This document shows positions 49,698 through 58,920 of a DNA stretch of 64,000 bases, piece after piece. The stretch is from Janthinobacterium sp. J1-1 (GTDB lineage: Bacteria; Pseudomonadota; Gammaproteobacteria; Burkholderiales; Burkholderiaceae_D). The notes beneath the pieces are model-generated. The model made no database searches and had not been told where the DNA came from. It saw only the letters and a list, made by a program, of their open reading frames with translations. Location: NCBI RefSeq assembly GCF_030944405.1, contig NZ_CP132340.1, positions 1 to 64,000 of the forward strand, given 5' to 3'. A program made the translations under genes and the position numbers. The first letter of the stretch is position 1. Each line of letters begins with the position of its first letter.

Positions 49698-49932
49698 TGG
49701 AACGCCTTTTGTTATATCCCCCATAGAACAGCGCCACGTACCGATGCTTATATGGATGTCAGATCGCTTTCAAGACAGACTGCGACTCAAACGTTCTTGT
49801 CTGGACGCGCGACGCGCCTTGCCTTACTCGCACGATAATGTATTCCATTCGATACTGGGATTGCTCGGCGTAAGCACCTCAGTTTACAAGCCAGAGCTTG
49901 ATATCTTAAACGGATGCACCAATGCAGAGTAA
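49698..49932 (+). pseudogene. Phosphoethanolamine transferase, 3' remnant
   Basis: About 78 residues of an EptA-type C-terminus: FVISPIEQRHVPMLIWMSDRF...SHDNVFHSILGLLGVSTSVYKPELDI, matching the intact protein at 4018 (VISPDEQRHVPLMLWLSDSF). All catalytic parts are missing. It is followed by a PAP2 remnant in the same order as the intact locus. Confidence 0.8.
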
Positions 49933-50596
49933 GGCATACTCCAAGGCATTGCTCCTCTTAGCTGTTAGCGCCGGCTTGCTATTATGGATGGGGCAGGCCG
50001 CTAATATCGACATGTGGCTAGCAGGACTGAGCTTTGACGCCCAACAGCAGGTTTTTCCGTTGCGAAATCCATGGGTGACCGAACGCCTGTTACACAAATA
50101 TCTTAAAAATTCACTGATTTTACTGGCTATTGGCTTTGCTATTCTAACCATGATCGGCTGGAAGTATCCGGGAAAGTTTTGGAAACCCAAATTCGACCGC
50201 CGCATCCGACTAGTCATTCTATCGTAGATACTGGTTCCTGCGACTATCAGTCTATTGAAGAGGCGTAGCCGGTCGCACTGCCCTTGGGATATTGATCAAT
50301 TTGGCGGCACCGTGCCTTATTACCGTCTTCTGGAATTTATGCCGGATTTCGTTATAGCCGGAAATTGTTTTCCTGCCGGACACGCTTCAGGCGGCTTATG
50401 GCTGATTTCGTTATGTGTTTTTTGGCTACCGGCCGAGCCAAAAAAGGCTATTCTTGCGGGCGTAGCAGGTCTTGCGGTGGGGTTAACCATGGGTATATCA
50501 CAGCAATTACGCGGGGCCCATTTTCTGAGCCATACGTTATGGTCGATCTGGTTCGCCGCGGCGCTAATCCTTGCTCTTTATTTTGGCTCTGCATAG
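49922..50596 (+). pseudogene. PAP2 phosphatase with internal stop
   Basis: Homologue of the gene at 5636. An amber TAG at 50225-50227 interrupts it after IRLVILS, and the same frame continues with VPATISLLKRRSRSHCPWDIDQFGG, PAGHASGGLWLI and LRGAHFLSHTLWS. All PAP2 motifs remain, so a single base change would restore it. It overlaps the eptA remnant as in the intact locus. Confidence 0.85.
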
Positions 50597-50630
50597 AGCC
50601 AACGAGGGAGGATTTAAGAAAATAAATTTC

Positions 50631-50671
50631 GGCGCGCTACCGTTCAGCTCTGGAGCGCGCCCTTTCTTTTT
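50631..50671 (+). terminator. Intrinsic terminator
   Basis: Stem GGCGCGCT / AGCGCGCC (50631-50638 and 50654-50661) followed by CTTTCTTTTT. It ends plus-strand transcription after the PAP2 remnant and may also serve the convergent ATPase gene. Confidence 0.75.
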
Positions 50672-52772
50672 ACGCGATGGTTTTTGCAGATTTAACATCA
50701 CCATAAACCAGCAAACGTAATGCATTGATGACAACCAGCAACGTCGATCCTTCATGGAATATGACCGCGGTCCCAATGTTCAAACCCATTATGGTGGCTG
50801 GTATCAATACCGCGACGACGCCCAAACTGACCCACAAGTTTTGCTTGATGATACGACTGGTGCTCCTGGACAGTCCTACGGCGAAGGGTAATTGTGCAAG
50901 GTCGTCTGCCATCAGTGCAACATCTGCCGTTTCTAGCGCAACGTCCGAACCCGCAGCGCCCATGGCGATTCCCACTGTTGCATTTGCCATAGCTGGTGCA
51001 TCGTTGACGCCATCGCCAACCATGGCGACTTTGCCGTGCTTATCACGAAGTTCCTTGATCGCTTCGACCTTTTGCTCTGGCATCAGGTCGCCACGCGCCT
51101 CAGTTAAGCCTACGCTTTTGGCAACCGCATTGGCAACTTGCTGATTATCGCCTGAAATCATGATCAGGCGATCGATACCCAAACCACGCAGCGCCGCCAT
51201 GACCTCTCCTGCCACAGGACGAGGCGTATCCATGACGCCCAGTACTCCCAGAAAGCGTTTCCCTTTAAGAACAATCATGGTCGTACGCCCAGCTTCCACT
51301 AGTTTCAGATCAGCGTTGAGCACGTCTACCGGCAGGACATTGCCGGCTGTTTCCGAAAAAAAGACCGGCTTGGCAATGTACACGAGTTCTTCACCAACCA
51401 GCGCCTGTACTCCGCGACCCGTAATGCTCTTGATATCGGACGCCTGCACTGGTATCACGGAGTTCCCTAGTCGTTCCTTTGCACCGACCACCACGGCAGA
51501 CGCCAGCGGATGGTCACTATGCTCCTCGATTGCCATAGCTACTGATAACAGTTCCTGTTCGCTCGCCCCGTTAGCCGCAACAGCATCAGTCAGCTTAGGC
51601 TTGCCTTCAGTGAGAGTGCCGGTTTTATCAAAAGCAATTGAAGTAAGCGTGCCGAGATTTTCCAGCGGCGCTCCTCCTTTTACCAGCACACCACCCCGCG
51701 CCGCCCTTGCAACACCGCTCAATACAGCACTTGGTACGGAGATGGCCAACGCACATGGGCTTGCGGCAACCAGGACAGCCATGGCGCGGTAAAAGCTGTC
51801 CGAGAAAGGTTCATCCACCACAACTCCGGCAAACAGCAGAATGGTTACTAGAACAAGAACCGCCGGCACGAAAATACGCTCAAACTTTTCGGTAAAATTC
51901 TGCGTCGGTGAGCGCTGCGTTTCTGCATCGGCAACCATCTTGACTACGCGCGCCATCGTCGACTGATCCGCACGCCGGGCCACCATGACCTCGATGACGC
52001 CACTACCATTGATGGTGCCTGCGAACACGCGGTTTACAGCTGCGACCTTGTCGAAAGCCTTCACCGCCTCTGCAGGATTAGAAGCGGGTTGCTTGTCGAC
52101 GGGAACGCTTTCGCCGGTTACTGGCGCCTGGTTCACACTGCTGGTACCCAGGGTCACCACACCGTCAGCAGGAAGGCGTTCGTTCGGTCGGACAATCACG
52201 ATATCGCCGAGCTGCAGTTGTGACACTGGAAGCTCAATCATGGTCCCATTCCTGCGTACGTTGGCCGTTTCGGGAGCAAGCTTGGCCAATGCCTCGATCG
52301 CACGACGGGCACGCCCCATTGCATAATGCTCCAGCGAATGCCCAAGGCTAAACAAAAACAGTAATAGAGCCCCTTCCGCCCATTTTCCCAATGCCGCAGC
52401 ACCCACGGCAGCGACCAGCATCAGAGTGTCAATTTCGAAACGACGCGCACGGATATTCTCGATCGCTTCCTTGGCGGTAAAAAATCCGCCGAAAAAATAC
52501 GCTGCAACAAATGATGCAGTAGGCAACCAGCTTGGGCCGAACGAGAATTTTTCGATCCCCCATCCTGCCAGCAGCAAGACGCCAGATAAACCGGCAAAAA
52601 TGAGTTCCGCATTTTCACCCAAAGCACCACCATGCGCATGGTCGTGGCCAGCATGTTCATCCTTAGGGCGGTGATCAGATGCCACCTGCCCAGGATGGTC
52701 GTGGGCTTGCGCAGCCTTGTCAGGCTGTTTATCTTCCGGTCCGCCTTCAACGGGATGTTTAGTTGCATTCAT
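50670..52772 (-). CDS. P1B-4-type heavy-metal ATPase (CzcP-like)
   Basis: A 700-residue metal pump. The N-terminus is His/Asp-rich (HDHPGQVASDHRPKDEHAGHDHAHGG) instead of a CXXC domain. Core motifs are TGESVP, the membrane SPC motif (AASPCALAISVPS), DKTGTLTEGKP, an HP dipeptide (SDHPLAS), GDGVNDAPA and the C-terminal HEGSTLLVVINALRLL. SPC with HEGS/HEGG is the signature of P1B-4 ATPases, which export Co2+, Zn2+ or Fe2+. CzcP of Cupriavidus is a close functional model. It is monocistronic here. Confidence 0.88.
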   Translation of the reverse strand: MNATKHPVEGGPEDKQPDKAAQAHDHPGQVASDHRPKDEHAGHDHAHGGALGENAELIFAGLSGVLLLAGWGIEKFSFGPSWLPTASFVAAYFFGGFFTAKEAIENIRARRFEIDTLMLVAAVGAAALGKWAEGALLLFLFSLGHSLEHYAMGRARRAIEALAKLAPETANVRRNGTMIELPVSQLQLGDIVIVRPNERLPADGVVTLGTSSVNQAPVTGESVPVDKQPASNPAEAVKAFDKVAAVNRVFAGTINGSGVIEVMVARRADQSTMARVVKMVADAETQRSPTQNFTEKFERIFVPAVLVLVTILLFAGVVVDEPFSDSFYRAMAVLVAASPCALAISVPSAVLSGVARAARGGVLVKGGAPLENLGTLTSIAFDKTGTLTEGKPKLTDAVAANGASEQELLSVAMAIEEHSDHPLASAVVVGAKERLGNSVIPVQASDIKSITGRGVQALVGEELVYIAKPVFFSETAGNVLPVDVLNADLKLVEAGRTTMIVLKGKRFLGVLGVMDTPRPVAGEVMAALRGLGIDRLIMISGDNQQVANAVAKSVGLTEARGDLMPEQKVEAIKELRDKHGKVAMVGDGVNDAPAMANATVGIAMGAAGSDVALETADVALMADDLAQLPFAVGLSRSTSRIIKQNLWVSLGVVAVLIPATIMGLNIGTAVIFHEGSTLLVVINALRLLVYGDVKSAKTIA

Positions 52773-52999
52773 GGATTAATTCTTTCATGTCAAAGGAATA
52801 ATGGAGCTTGCGCTGTGGAACGTCGGTCGTACTTAACATTTTCCGATACCGCATCTTTCGCGCAGCTATTGGAACAGTGTCTTTAAGAACCATCCCTAAC
52901 GATGGGAAGTAAAAAAACAGTACAAACCAAAGACAAGTTTTATCTCATCAGGTAAAAATTCTCTGCATTCCAGTGAGACCGGATTTTCACATAAATGTA
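52773..52999. other. Promoter region of the P1B ATPase
   Basis: About 230 bases between the ATPase start and the end of gmhA. No gene seen. It must contain the ATPase promoter, but no clear operator stands out. Confidence 0.35.
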
Positions 53000-53584
53000 C
53001 TAGTAGTTTTCAGGAAAGCGCGAACGCTCTACCAATTCGATCAGTATGTGAATAATTTTAATATGCATCTCTTGCACGCGGTCTGCATATTGGCCAGCTG
53101 GTGCACAAATACAAACATCGCATAGTGGCTCAAATTCCGAACCCGCCTTGCCTGTCAATCCAATTACCTTCATTCCGAGATTGCGCGCGCTGGTAACAGC
53201 CATAATGATCGACGGACTTTTCCCGCTCGTACTAATGGCTAACAACACATCGCCTTTACGACCATGCGCTTCCAGATAGCGAGAAAATACCTGGTCATAT
53301 CCGAAATCGTTTGCAACACACGACATATGGCTTGGGTCACTGATCGCTGTTGCTGGCAGACCAGATCGATCATTACGGAAACGCCCAGTAAACTCTTCTG
53401 CAAAATGCATCGCGTCGCACATGGACCCTCCGTTACCACATGTGAATATCCTTCCTTCACCATTAAAGGCAGCCAGCAAGACATTTGCTGCACGCTCTAC
53501 CCGCTGCAGCCCAGCTTCGTCGGCTAGAAATGTATCGAGGGCCTGCTTAGCATCGGTCAAACTTGCTTTGATGTGTTCCAACAT
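53000..53584 (-). CDS. gmhA: Sedoheptulose-7-phosphate isomerase (GmhA-like)
   Basis: A 194-residue SIS-domain protein: IFTCGNGGSMCDAMHFAEEFTGRF, LLAISTSGKSPSI and EMHIKIIHILIELVE. GmhA makes D-glycero-D-manno-heptose 7-phosphate, the first step to the heptose of the LPS core. A single enzyme gene of the pathway in a metal island is odd. It may supplement the chromosomal copy or modify surface sugars under metal stress. RBS and start at 53584 are reasonable. Confidence 0.85.
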   Translation of the reverse strand: MLEHIKASLTDAKQALDTFLADEAGLQRVERAANVLLAAFNGEGRIFTCGNGGSMCDAMHFAEEFTGRFRNDRSGLPATAISDPSHMSCVANDFGYDQVFSRYLEAHGRKGDVLLAISTSGKSPSIIMAVTSARNLGMKVIGLTGKAGSEFEPLCDVCICAPAGQYADRVQEMHIKIIHILIELVERSRFPENY

Positions 53585-53712
53585 AGTTTACTCCGAAATA
53601 TATTTTAAAATATCTTCCTATTGATAATAATTTTAAATTTCATTAATTTTAACAAATAATTATACATAAAACTTCAAAAGAAATATTCGTAATGATGGGC
53701 ATTCATGATCAT

Positions 53713-54144
53713 TCATGTATTTAATTTTCTGAGACGTAGTGTCAAAAAAGTTACAAAACTCAATACCACGGCGATATCGTACAAAGCAAATCCCACTGCA
53801 GCGCCAATTGCGCCAGTCACCCACACTGTCGATGCCGTGGTATTTCCGCGCATCTCGCTGCTACTCTTGAAGATAGTACCGGTACCAATAAATCCGATCC
53901 CCACGATCAAACCGTATAGAACCTGCGCTAACTGTGGTGAATTTTCACCGAACGCACCGATTCCAATTAAAATAAAACCGCAGCTGGCCATTGCAACTAT
54001 AGGAAATGTCCGCAAACCTGCGCCACCATTTGTTGCTGACTCTCTGTCCCAGCCAATTGGCAATGCCAAAGCATAGGCGATCAACATATCAATAATGTGA
54101 GAAGCGACTTCAATCCAGCTCATTGCTTGAAAGCGAAGCATCAA
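53713..54144 (-). CDS. MgtC/SapB-family membrane protein
   Basis: A 143-residue protein with four to five helices and the MgtC signature (ALPIGWDRESATNGGAGLRTFPIVAM, GIGFIGTGTIFK). It has the membrane domain only, without the C-terminal ACT-like domain of Salmonella MgtC. Such proteins affect Mg2+ homeostasis or F-ATPase. The ATG at 54123 is an alternative start. It lies in a low-GC block with the genes at 54193-55412. Confidence 0.82.
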   Translation of the reverse strand: MMLRFQAMSWIEVASHIIDMLIAYALALPIGWDRESATNGGAGLRTFPIVAMASCGFILIGIGAFGENSPQLAQVLYGLIVGIGFIGTGTIFKSSSEMRGNTTASTVWVTGAIGAAVGFALYDIAVVLSFVTFLTLRLRKLNT

Positions 54145-54192
54145 AATATAACCTTCCTCTAATTTATTAAAATTTGGGAATTCACAATGGTT

Positions 54193-54462
54193 TTAATGGC
54201 GTCGCCGTTTTCGCTTGCGTGGATGTCGAATCGGTAGAAGAATTTCTTTCTTTACCAACTTTCTTCTACGACTCGACAGCCGCATCCATAACACGAATCC
54301 CATGAGCAGCAAGAATGTCAGAACGGATGTACCCAAAACTGTCCAAGTGACGTCCAGATGAAAATCAGGCATCTCTGTCAGATTGCGGGCTCCCACGCTT
54401 TCAAGTGGTTTGTTTTCTACTATCGGAGAATTTTTAATCGCATCATTCATTTCAAATCTCAA
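54193..54462 (-). CDS. Small basic membrane protein, unknown
   Basis: An 89-residue protein: acidic/neutral N-terminus, one membrane helix (WTVLGTSVLTFLLLMGFVLWM), and a very basic C-terminal tail (RLSSRRRKLVKK...HPRKRKRRRH). The ATG at 54450 (MNDAIKN) is an alternative start. No family recognised. It precedes mgtC by 48 bases and may be co-transcribed. Confidence 0.55.
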   Translation of the reverse strand: MRFEMNDAIKNSPIVENKPLESVGARNLTEMPDFHLDVTWTVLGTSVLTFLLLMGFVLWMRLSSRRRKLVKKEILLPIRHPRKRKRRRH

Positions 54463-54549
54463 TTAATATGTGAGATGTATATTAAAATTAATATGGCTTT
54501 TTAATTTTTATATTTTGTATTTAGAACGCAGTCAACGCCAAATGAATTT

Positions 54550-55212
54550 TCAGCACGGATTAGCCATTAAATATCCTTGGCCATAGGCGGTAGTAATAAT
54601 GCCCGCACCCAGTTTGCGTCGGACCTGACAAATATGCACGGCTAGCGTATTGCTTTCAATCGTAGCCGCTCCGTCATACATCATTGCTTCCAGATGCTCA
54701 TGTCCAACAACATGTCCCTTTCCCTGCATAAGGGTCAGCAGGATCCGGTATTCGTGATCGCTAAGCCGGACTGGCTTACCAGCACGCGTTACACTACGCT
54801 TTACGACGTCAATTTCAATATCGCCCCAAGTTATTAAAGGCACCATACGGCCCTCACTTCTTCGGGTTACTGCGCGTACACGCGCCCACAGCTCATCAAA
54901 TTCAAATGGTTTCAGCAAATAATCGTCTGCACCAGCATCAATCCAGGTTATACGCTCACTCACCTTACAGGATTCGGCTGTTATGAGTACTGGTGTCACA
55001 TCATATTGTGCACGCATATTTCGAAGGAGGTTCAACCCGAATTTCGAAGATAGATCATTATCGATTAGGACAATAGAGTAACTCGTCTCAAGCAAGGCCA
55101 ATCTTGCTGCGATAAGGTCTTTTACATGATTGATATTCCAGCCATTTTTCAAGGCGCTATCAAATACCTTGTCGGCAAATGAGATATCACTTCCCAGCAA
55201 TAATATACGCAT
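54550..55212 (-). CDS. Atypical OmpR-family response regulator
   Basis: A regulator of about 220 residues. The start at 55212 (MRILLLGSD), after GGGGGAG, is preferred. The phospho-acceptor region (IVLIDNDLSSKFG) and LLKPFEF Lys remain, and the winged helix is complete (NTLAVHICQVRRKLGAG, YGQGYLM). But the acidic pair that normally binds Mg2+ (as in LVEDD) is replaced by Gly-Ser in LLLGSD. No kinase gene is adjacent. It may act without phosphorylation. Confidence 0.8.
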   Translation of the reverse strand: MRILLLGSDISFADKVFDSALKNGWNINHVKDLIAARLALLETSYSIVLIDNDLSSKFGLNLLRNMRAQYDVTPVLITAESCKVSERITWIDAGADDYLLKPFEFDELWARVRAVTRRSEGRMVPLITWGDIEIDVVKRSVTRAGKPVRLSDHEYRILLTLMQGKGHVVGHEHLEAMMYDGAATIESNTLAVHICQVRRKLGAGIITTAYGQGYLMANPC

Positions 55213-55268
55213 GACTCCCCCCATCTTTACCAAAAAATTATTTTATTTGATTGTGAAATATTTTATTT

Positions 55269-55412
55269 CTATAAAATATTTGTGATTAACCAATTTAAAT
55301 CCGGCAACCAATAGGACACAGAATCAAAAAAAACAAAAATCAACAATAAAACGAGTGCCAATATCAACAATTTTTCACCGATATATTTTATAAATTCTCT
55401 TTCATTTTCCAT
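55269..55412 (-). CDS. Small single-helix membrane protein (47 residues)
   Basis: ATG at 55412 with GGAAAGAG about 12 bases upstream. The protein reads MENEREFIKYIGEKLL, then a very hydrophobic stretch (ILALVLLLIFVFFDSVSYWL), ending in TNIL. It lies upstream of the atypical regulator on the same strand. No family is recognised. Low-GC sequence makes chance frames less costly, so this is moderate evidence only. Confidence 0.45.
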   Translation of the reverse strand: MENEREFIKYIGEKLLILALVLLLIFVFFDSVSYWLPDLNWLITNIL

Positions 55413-55659
55413 TGGTACACCAACTCTTTCCCTATACATCATATCAATGCATAATTAAATCGTAATATTTTTTGAAAAAATTCAATTACTGACAACCTTC
55501 TGATCGCGCGAACCAAGAAGAAATTCTAAAAATGTTAATTAAAAATTTTCATTTTTAATAAAATAAATAATAATTACATTAAGTATTATCGAAATCATAC
55601 TTTTCTACTGTGCCTATGGCGGTGTTGTGATTTCTGACCACGTCTATGTCGCTCTTTTT
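55413..55659. other. AT-rich spacer
   Basis: About 250 bases of very AT-rich DNA between the small membrane gene and the czc operon end. Nothing coding is recognised. It may contain the promoter of the 55269 and 55212 genes. Confidence 0.35.
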
Positions 55660-55695
55660 CCGCCCAAGCGATGCCATGCTTGGGCGGTTTGTTAT
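55660..55695. terminator. Strong hairpin after czcA
   Basis: A perfect 10-bp stem CCGCCCAAGC / GCTTGGGCGG with an 8-base loop, followed on the plus strand by TTTGTTAT. It lies 33 bases beyond the czcA stop. The run of T is on the side opposite to czcA transcription, so its role as a czc terminator is uncertain. Confidence 0.45.
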
Positions 55696-55720
55696 CAGTT
55701 GTCGTTAATCAATATGAGGA

Positions 55721-58700
55721 TCAAGCAGGAAGTTGATCTTTTTCCTGGGCAGTACCGGATTCAGCATCCTCATCCTTGCCATGTGCTAAGCGATAAAGCA
55801 GCGGAAGGACCAGTAGCGTTAGCAGCGTCGATGAAATAATTCCCCCGATAACGACTGTCGCAAGTGGCTGTTGTACTTCCGCACCTGTGCCGGTCGCAAT
55901 CGCCATCGGAATAAATCCCAGCGATGCCACTAATGCAGTCATCAAGACTGGTCGCAAACGAGTCAGCGCACCCGTCGTGATTGCCTGATCTAAGGACATG
56001 CCCTCATCGCGAAGTGTCCGGATAAAGGAGATCATCACTAAACCGTTCAGCACGGCCACACCAGACAAGGCGATAAAACCGACTGCAGCGGAAATCGAGA
56101 GCGGAATATCGCGCAGCCAAAGCGCCAGAATGCCGCCTGTCAGCGCAAACGGAATGCCTGTGAACACAATCAAGCCGTCCTTGGCGTTATTGAACATCAC
56201 GAATAGCAAGGTAAACACGAGGAATAATGCGAGTGGCACGACCAGTTGCAGTCGCTGGGTTGCTGACTGCAGTTGTTCAAAAGTCCCGCCCCAGATCATC
56301 CAGTAACCAGGTGGTATTTTGACTTCCTTCTGAATCAGTTTTTCCGCTTCGGGAACGAAGGTACCAATATCGCGCCCACGCACATTCGCGCTCACCACGA
56401 TGCGTCGCTTGCCATCCTCCCGGCTGATCTGATTAGGACCTGGTGCAAAATCGAGGGTGGCTACTTCGGAGAGAGGTATGAAACTAACTTCCCCGGCCGC
56501 ACCGTTCGTTCCCGAAGAACGTGCCAAAGGAATAGGCAGGCGCTTGAGTGCCTCCAAGTCAGTTCTCAGATCTTCCGGAAGCCGCACGATGATGTCGAAA
56601 CGGCGGTCACCCTCAAACACGGTGCCGGCATTTCTTCCGCCTGTAGCAATCGCCAACGCTTCTTGAACCGCGCCGACATTGAGGCCATAGCGAGCAGTCT
56701 TCTCCCGATCGATATTGACAGTGAGCATTGGCAGGCCTGAAGTCTGTTCGGTCTTGACCTCCGCCGCGCCGGGGATGCGAGAAAGTACACCAGCGATCTG
56801 CGCCGCTGTCGCATTCAGAACGTCCATATCGTCGCCAAATATCTTGACGGCGACATCGCTACGCACCCCAGAAATGAGTTCATTGAAGCGCAACTGAATG
56901 GGCTGTGAGAACTCATAACTGTTGCCGGCGTAAGTGGCTGCCTCCGCTTGTACGGCCGCTAGTACTTGCGCGCGGGTTTTTTTCGGACTCGGCCAGTCTT
57001 TTTCAGGCTTAAGCATCACATAGCCGTCTGAAATATTCGGCGGCATCGGGTCAGAAGCAATTTCCGCAGTACCTGTACGCGCGAAGACCCGCTCAATTTC
57101 CGGAAACTTGGCCTTCAGACCAGCTTCGAGCTGTTTCTGCATTTCGATCGACTGGGTCAGGCTAGTCCCGGGGATGCGCAACGACTGAATCGCAAAATCG
57201 CCTTCGTTCAGATTGGGAATGAACTCGCTCCCCATCCGACTTGCGACAGCACCCGACAGTACGATAAGCACGACTGCAGAGGTTACCACGATAGCTTTAT
57301 TGAGCAACGCCTTGGCCAGCAAAGGCGTGTATAAGCGCTTGGCGAACTCCATTACGCGATTTTCTTTTTCAGCAACATTCTTGCCGATAAACAGTGCGAT
57401 AGCGGCCGGGATGAAAGTGAGCGACAGAATCATCGCGCCGACAAGTGCCGCGACAACGGTAAATGCCATTGGATGGAACATTTTTCCTTCCACACCGGTC
57501 AGGGCGAAGATAGGAATATAGACGATCATGATGATGAGCTGACCGAACAACAATGGGCGACGTGCCTCTTTTGCCGCAGCAAATACCTCATGAAAACGTT
57601 CCGCGCGAGTCAATGTGCGTTGATGATGCGCTTGCGCATGAGCCAGACGGCGTACGCAGTTTTCTACAATGACAACGGCTCCGTCGACGATGATGCCGAA
57701 GTCAAGGGCGCCGAGACTCATCAGGTTCGCGCTGACCTTATAAGTTACCATCCCCGTGAACGTAAACAGCATGGCCAGCGGAATGACCATCGCGGTGATC
57801 AGAGCAGCTCGTATGTTACCAAGGAATAGGAACAGTACGACGATGACCAGTACCGCGCCTTCCATCAGATTTTTCTTAACGGTATTGATTGCCTTGTCAA
57901 CCAGCACGGTCCTGTCATAAACAGTGACGGCTTTGACACCAGCGGGCAAAGTGCGGTTAATCTCCGCCATTTTTTTGTCTACCGCTTGCGAGACGATCCG
58001 ACTGTTTTGTCCAATCAGCATGAAGACAGTACCCAACACAACCTCGCGGCCGTTATCGGTCGCCGCACCGGTACGCAGTTCACGCCCGAGTTCGACTTCG
58101 GCCACATCACGAATGCGAATCGGTACCCCTTGAACGGTATTGAGAATAATATTTCTCATATCCTCCAGCGACTTTACCTGGCCAGGAGCGCGGATCAGAA
58201 ACTGTTCACCACGTTTTTCAATATAACCGGCACCGACATTGTTGTTGTTCGCGTCCAGCGCAGTGACGATGTCCTGAAACGTCAGGCCATACGATGACAG
58301 CTTTGTCGGGTTCGGTGTAACGTGATATTCCTTTGCAAAGCCACCTATGGAGTTGATTTCCGTAACCCCAGTCACGTTGCGCAATTGCGGCTTGATGATC
58401 CAGTCCTGGATTTCACGCAGATCCGTCGGCGTGTAAGGCTGGCCATCGGCCTTCTTTGCGTTCGGCTCACTCTCAACTGTCCAGAGATAAATTTCGCCCA
58501 AACCCGTTGAAATTGGACCGAGTACCGGAGAAACGCCTTCAGGCAGGCGTTCTTTCGCTTCCTGCAATCGTTGGTTGACCAGTTGCCTGGCGAAGTAAAT
58601 ATCCGTTCCATCTTTAAAGATGACGGTAATCTGCGACAAGCCATAACGCGACAATGAGCGCGTCTGCTCCAGACTTGGCAAGCCGGCCATCACTGTTTCG

Positions 58701-58906
58701 ATCGGAAAAGTAACACGTTGTTCAACTTCCAGCGGCGAATATCCTGGTGCTGAGGTATTAATCTGAACCTGGACATTGGTAATATCGGGTACGGCATCAA
58801 TTGGCAGCTTTTGGTAGCTGAAGATACCAATACCCATCATGGCAATAACACCGAGTATCACCAACCATCGATGCTCGATGGAAAAGCGGATTATGCGTTC
58901 AAACAT
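55721..58906 (-). CDS. czcA: CzcA-type RND heavy-metal efflux pump
   Basis: A 1061-residue HME-RND pump. The TM4 motif DFGIIVDGAVVIVENCVRR is that of CzcA-type (Zn/Co/Cd) pumps. The N-terminus (PIDAVPDITNVQVQINTSAPG), twelve helices and two periplasmic loops are complete. It works with CzcB and CzcC to export divalent metal. It is 14 bases after czcB, the last gene of the operon. Confidence 0.93.
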   Translation of the reverse strand: MFERIIRFSIEHRWLVILGVIAMMGIGIFSYQKLPIDAVPDITNVQVQINTSAPGYSPLEVEQRVTFPIETVMAGLPSLEQTRSLSRYGLSQITVIFKDGTDIYFARQLVNQRLQEAKERLPEGVSPVLGPISTGLGEIYLWTVESEPNAKKADGQPYTPTDLREIQDWIIKPQLRNVTGVTEINSIGGFAKEYHVTPNPTKLSSYGLTFQDIVTALDANNNNVGAGYIEKRGEQFLIRAPGQVKSLEDMRNIILNTVQGVPIRIRDVAEVELGRELRTGAATDNGREVVLGTVFMLIGQNSRIVSQAVDKKMAEINRTLPAGVKAVTVYDRTVLVDKAINTVKKNLMEGAVLVIVVLFLFLGNIRAALITAMVIPLAMLFTFTGMVTYKVSANLMSLGALDFGIIVDGAVVIVENCVRRLAHAQAHHQRTLTRAERFHEVFAAAKEARRPLLFGQLIIMIVYIPIFALTGVEGKMFHPMAFTVVAALVGAMILSLTFIPAAIALFIGKNVAEKENRVMEFAKRLYTPLLAKALLNKAIVVTSAVVLIVLSGAVASRMGSEFIPNLNEGDFAIQSLRIPGTSLTQSIEMQKQLEAGLKAKFPEIERVFARTGTAEIASDPMPPNISDGYVMLKPEKDWPSPKKTRAQVLAAVQAEAATYAGNSYEFSQPIQLRFNELISGVRSDVAVKIFGDDMDVLNATAAQIAGVLSRIPGAAEVKTEQTSGLPMLTVNIDREKTARYGLNVGAVQEALAIATGGRNAGTVFEGDRRFDIIVRLPEDLRTDLEALKRLPIPLARSSGTNGAAGEVSFIPLSEVATLDFAPGPNQISREDGKRRIVVSANVRGRDIGTFVPEAEKLIQKEVKIPPGYWMIWGGTFEQLQSATQRLQLVVPLALFLVFTLLFVMFNNAKDGLIVFTGIPFALTGGILALWLRDIPLSISAAVGFIALSGVAVLNGLVMISFIRTLRDEGMSLDQAITTGALTRLRPVLMTALVASLGFIPMAIATGTGAEVQQPLATVVIGGIISSTLLTLLVLPLLYRLAHGKDEDAESGTAQEKDQLPA

Positions 58907-58920
58907 TTGATTTCTCCGGC

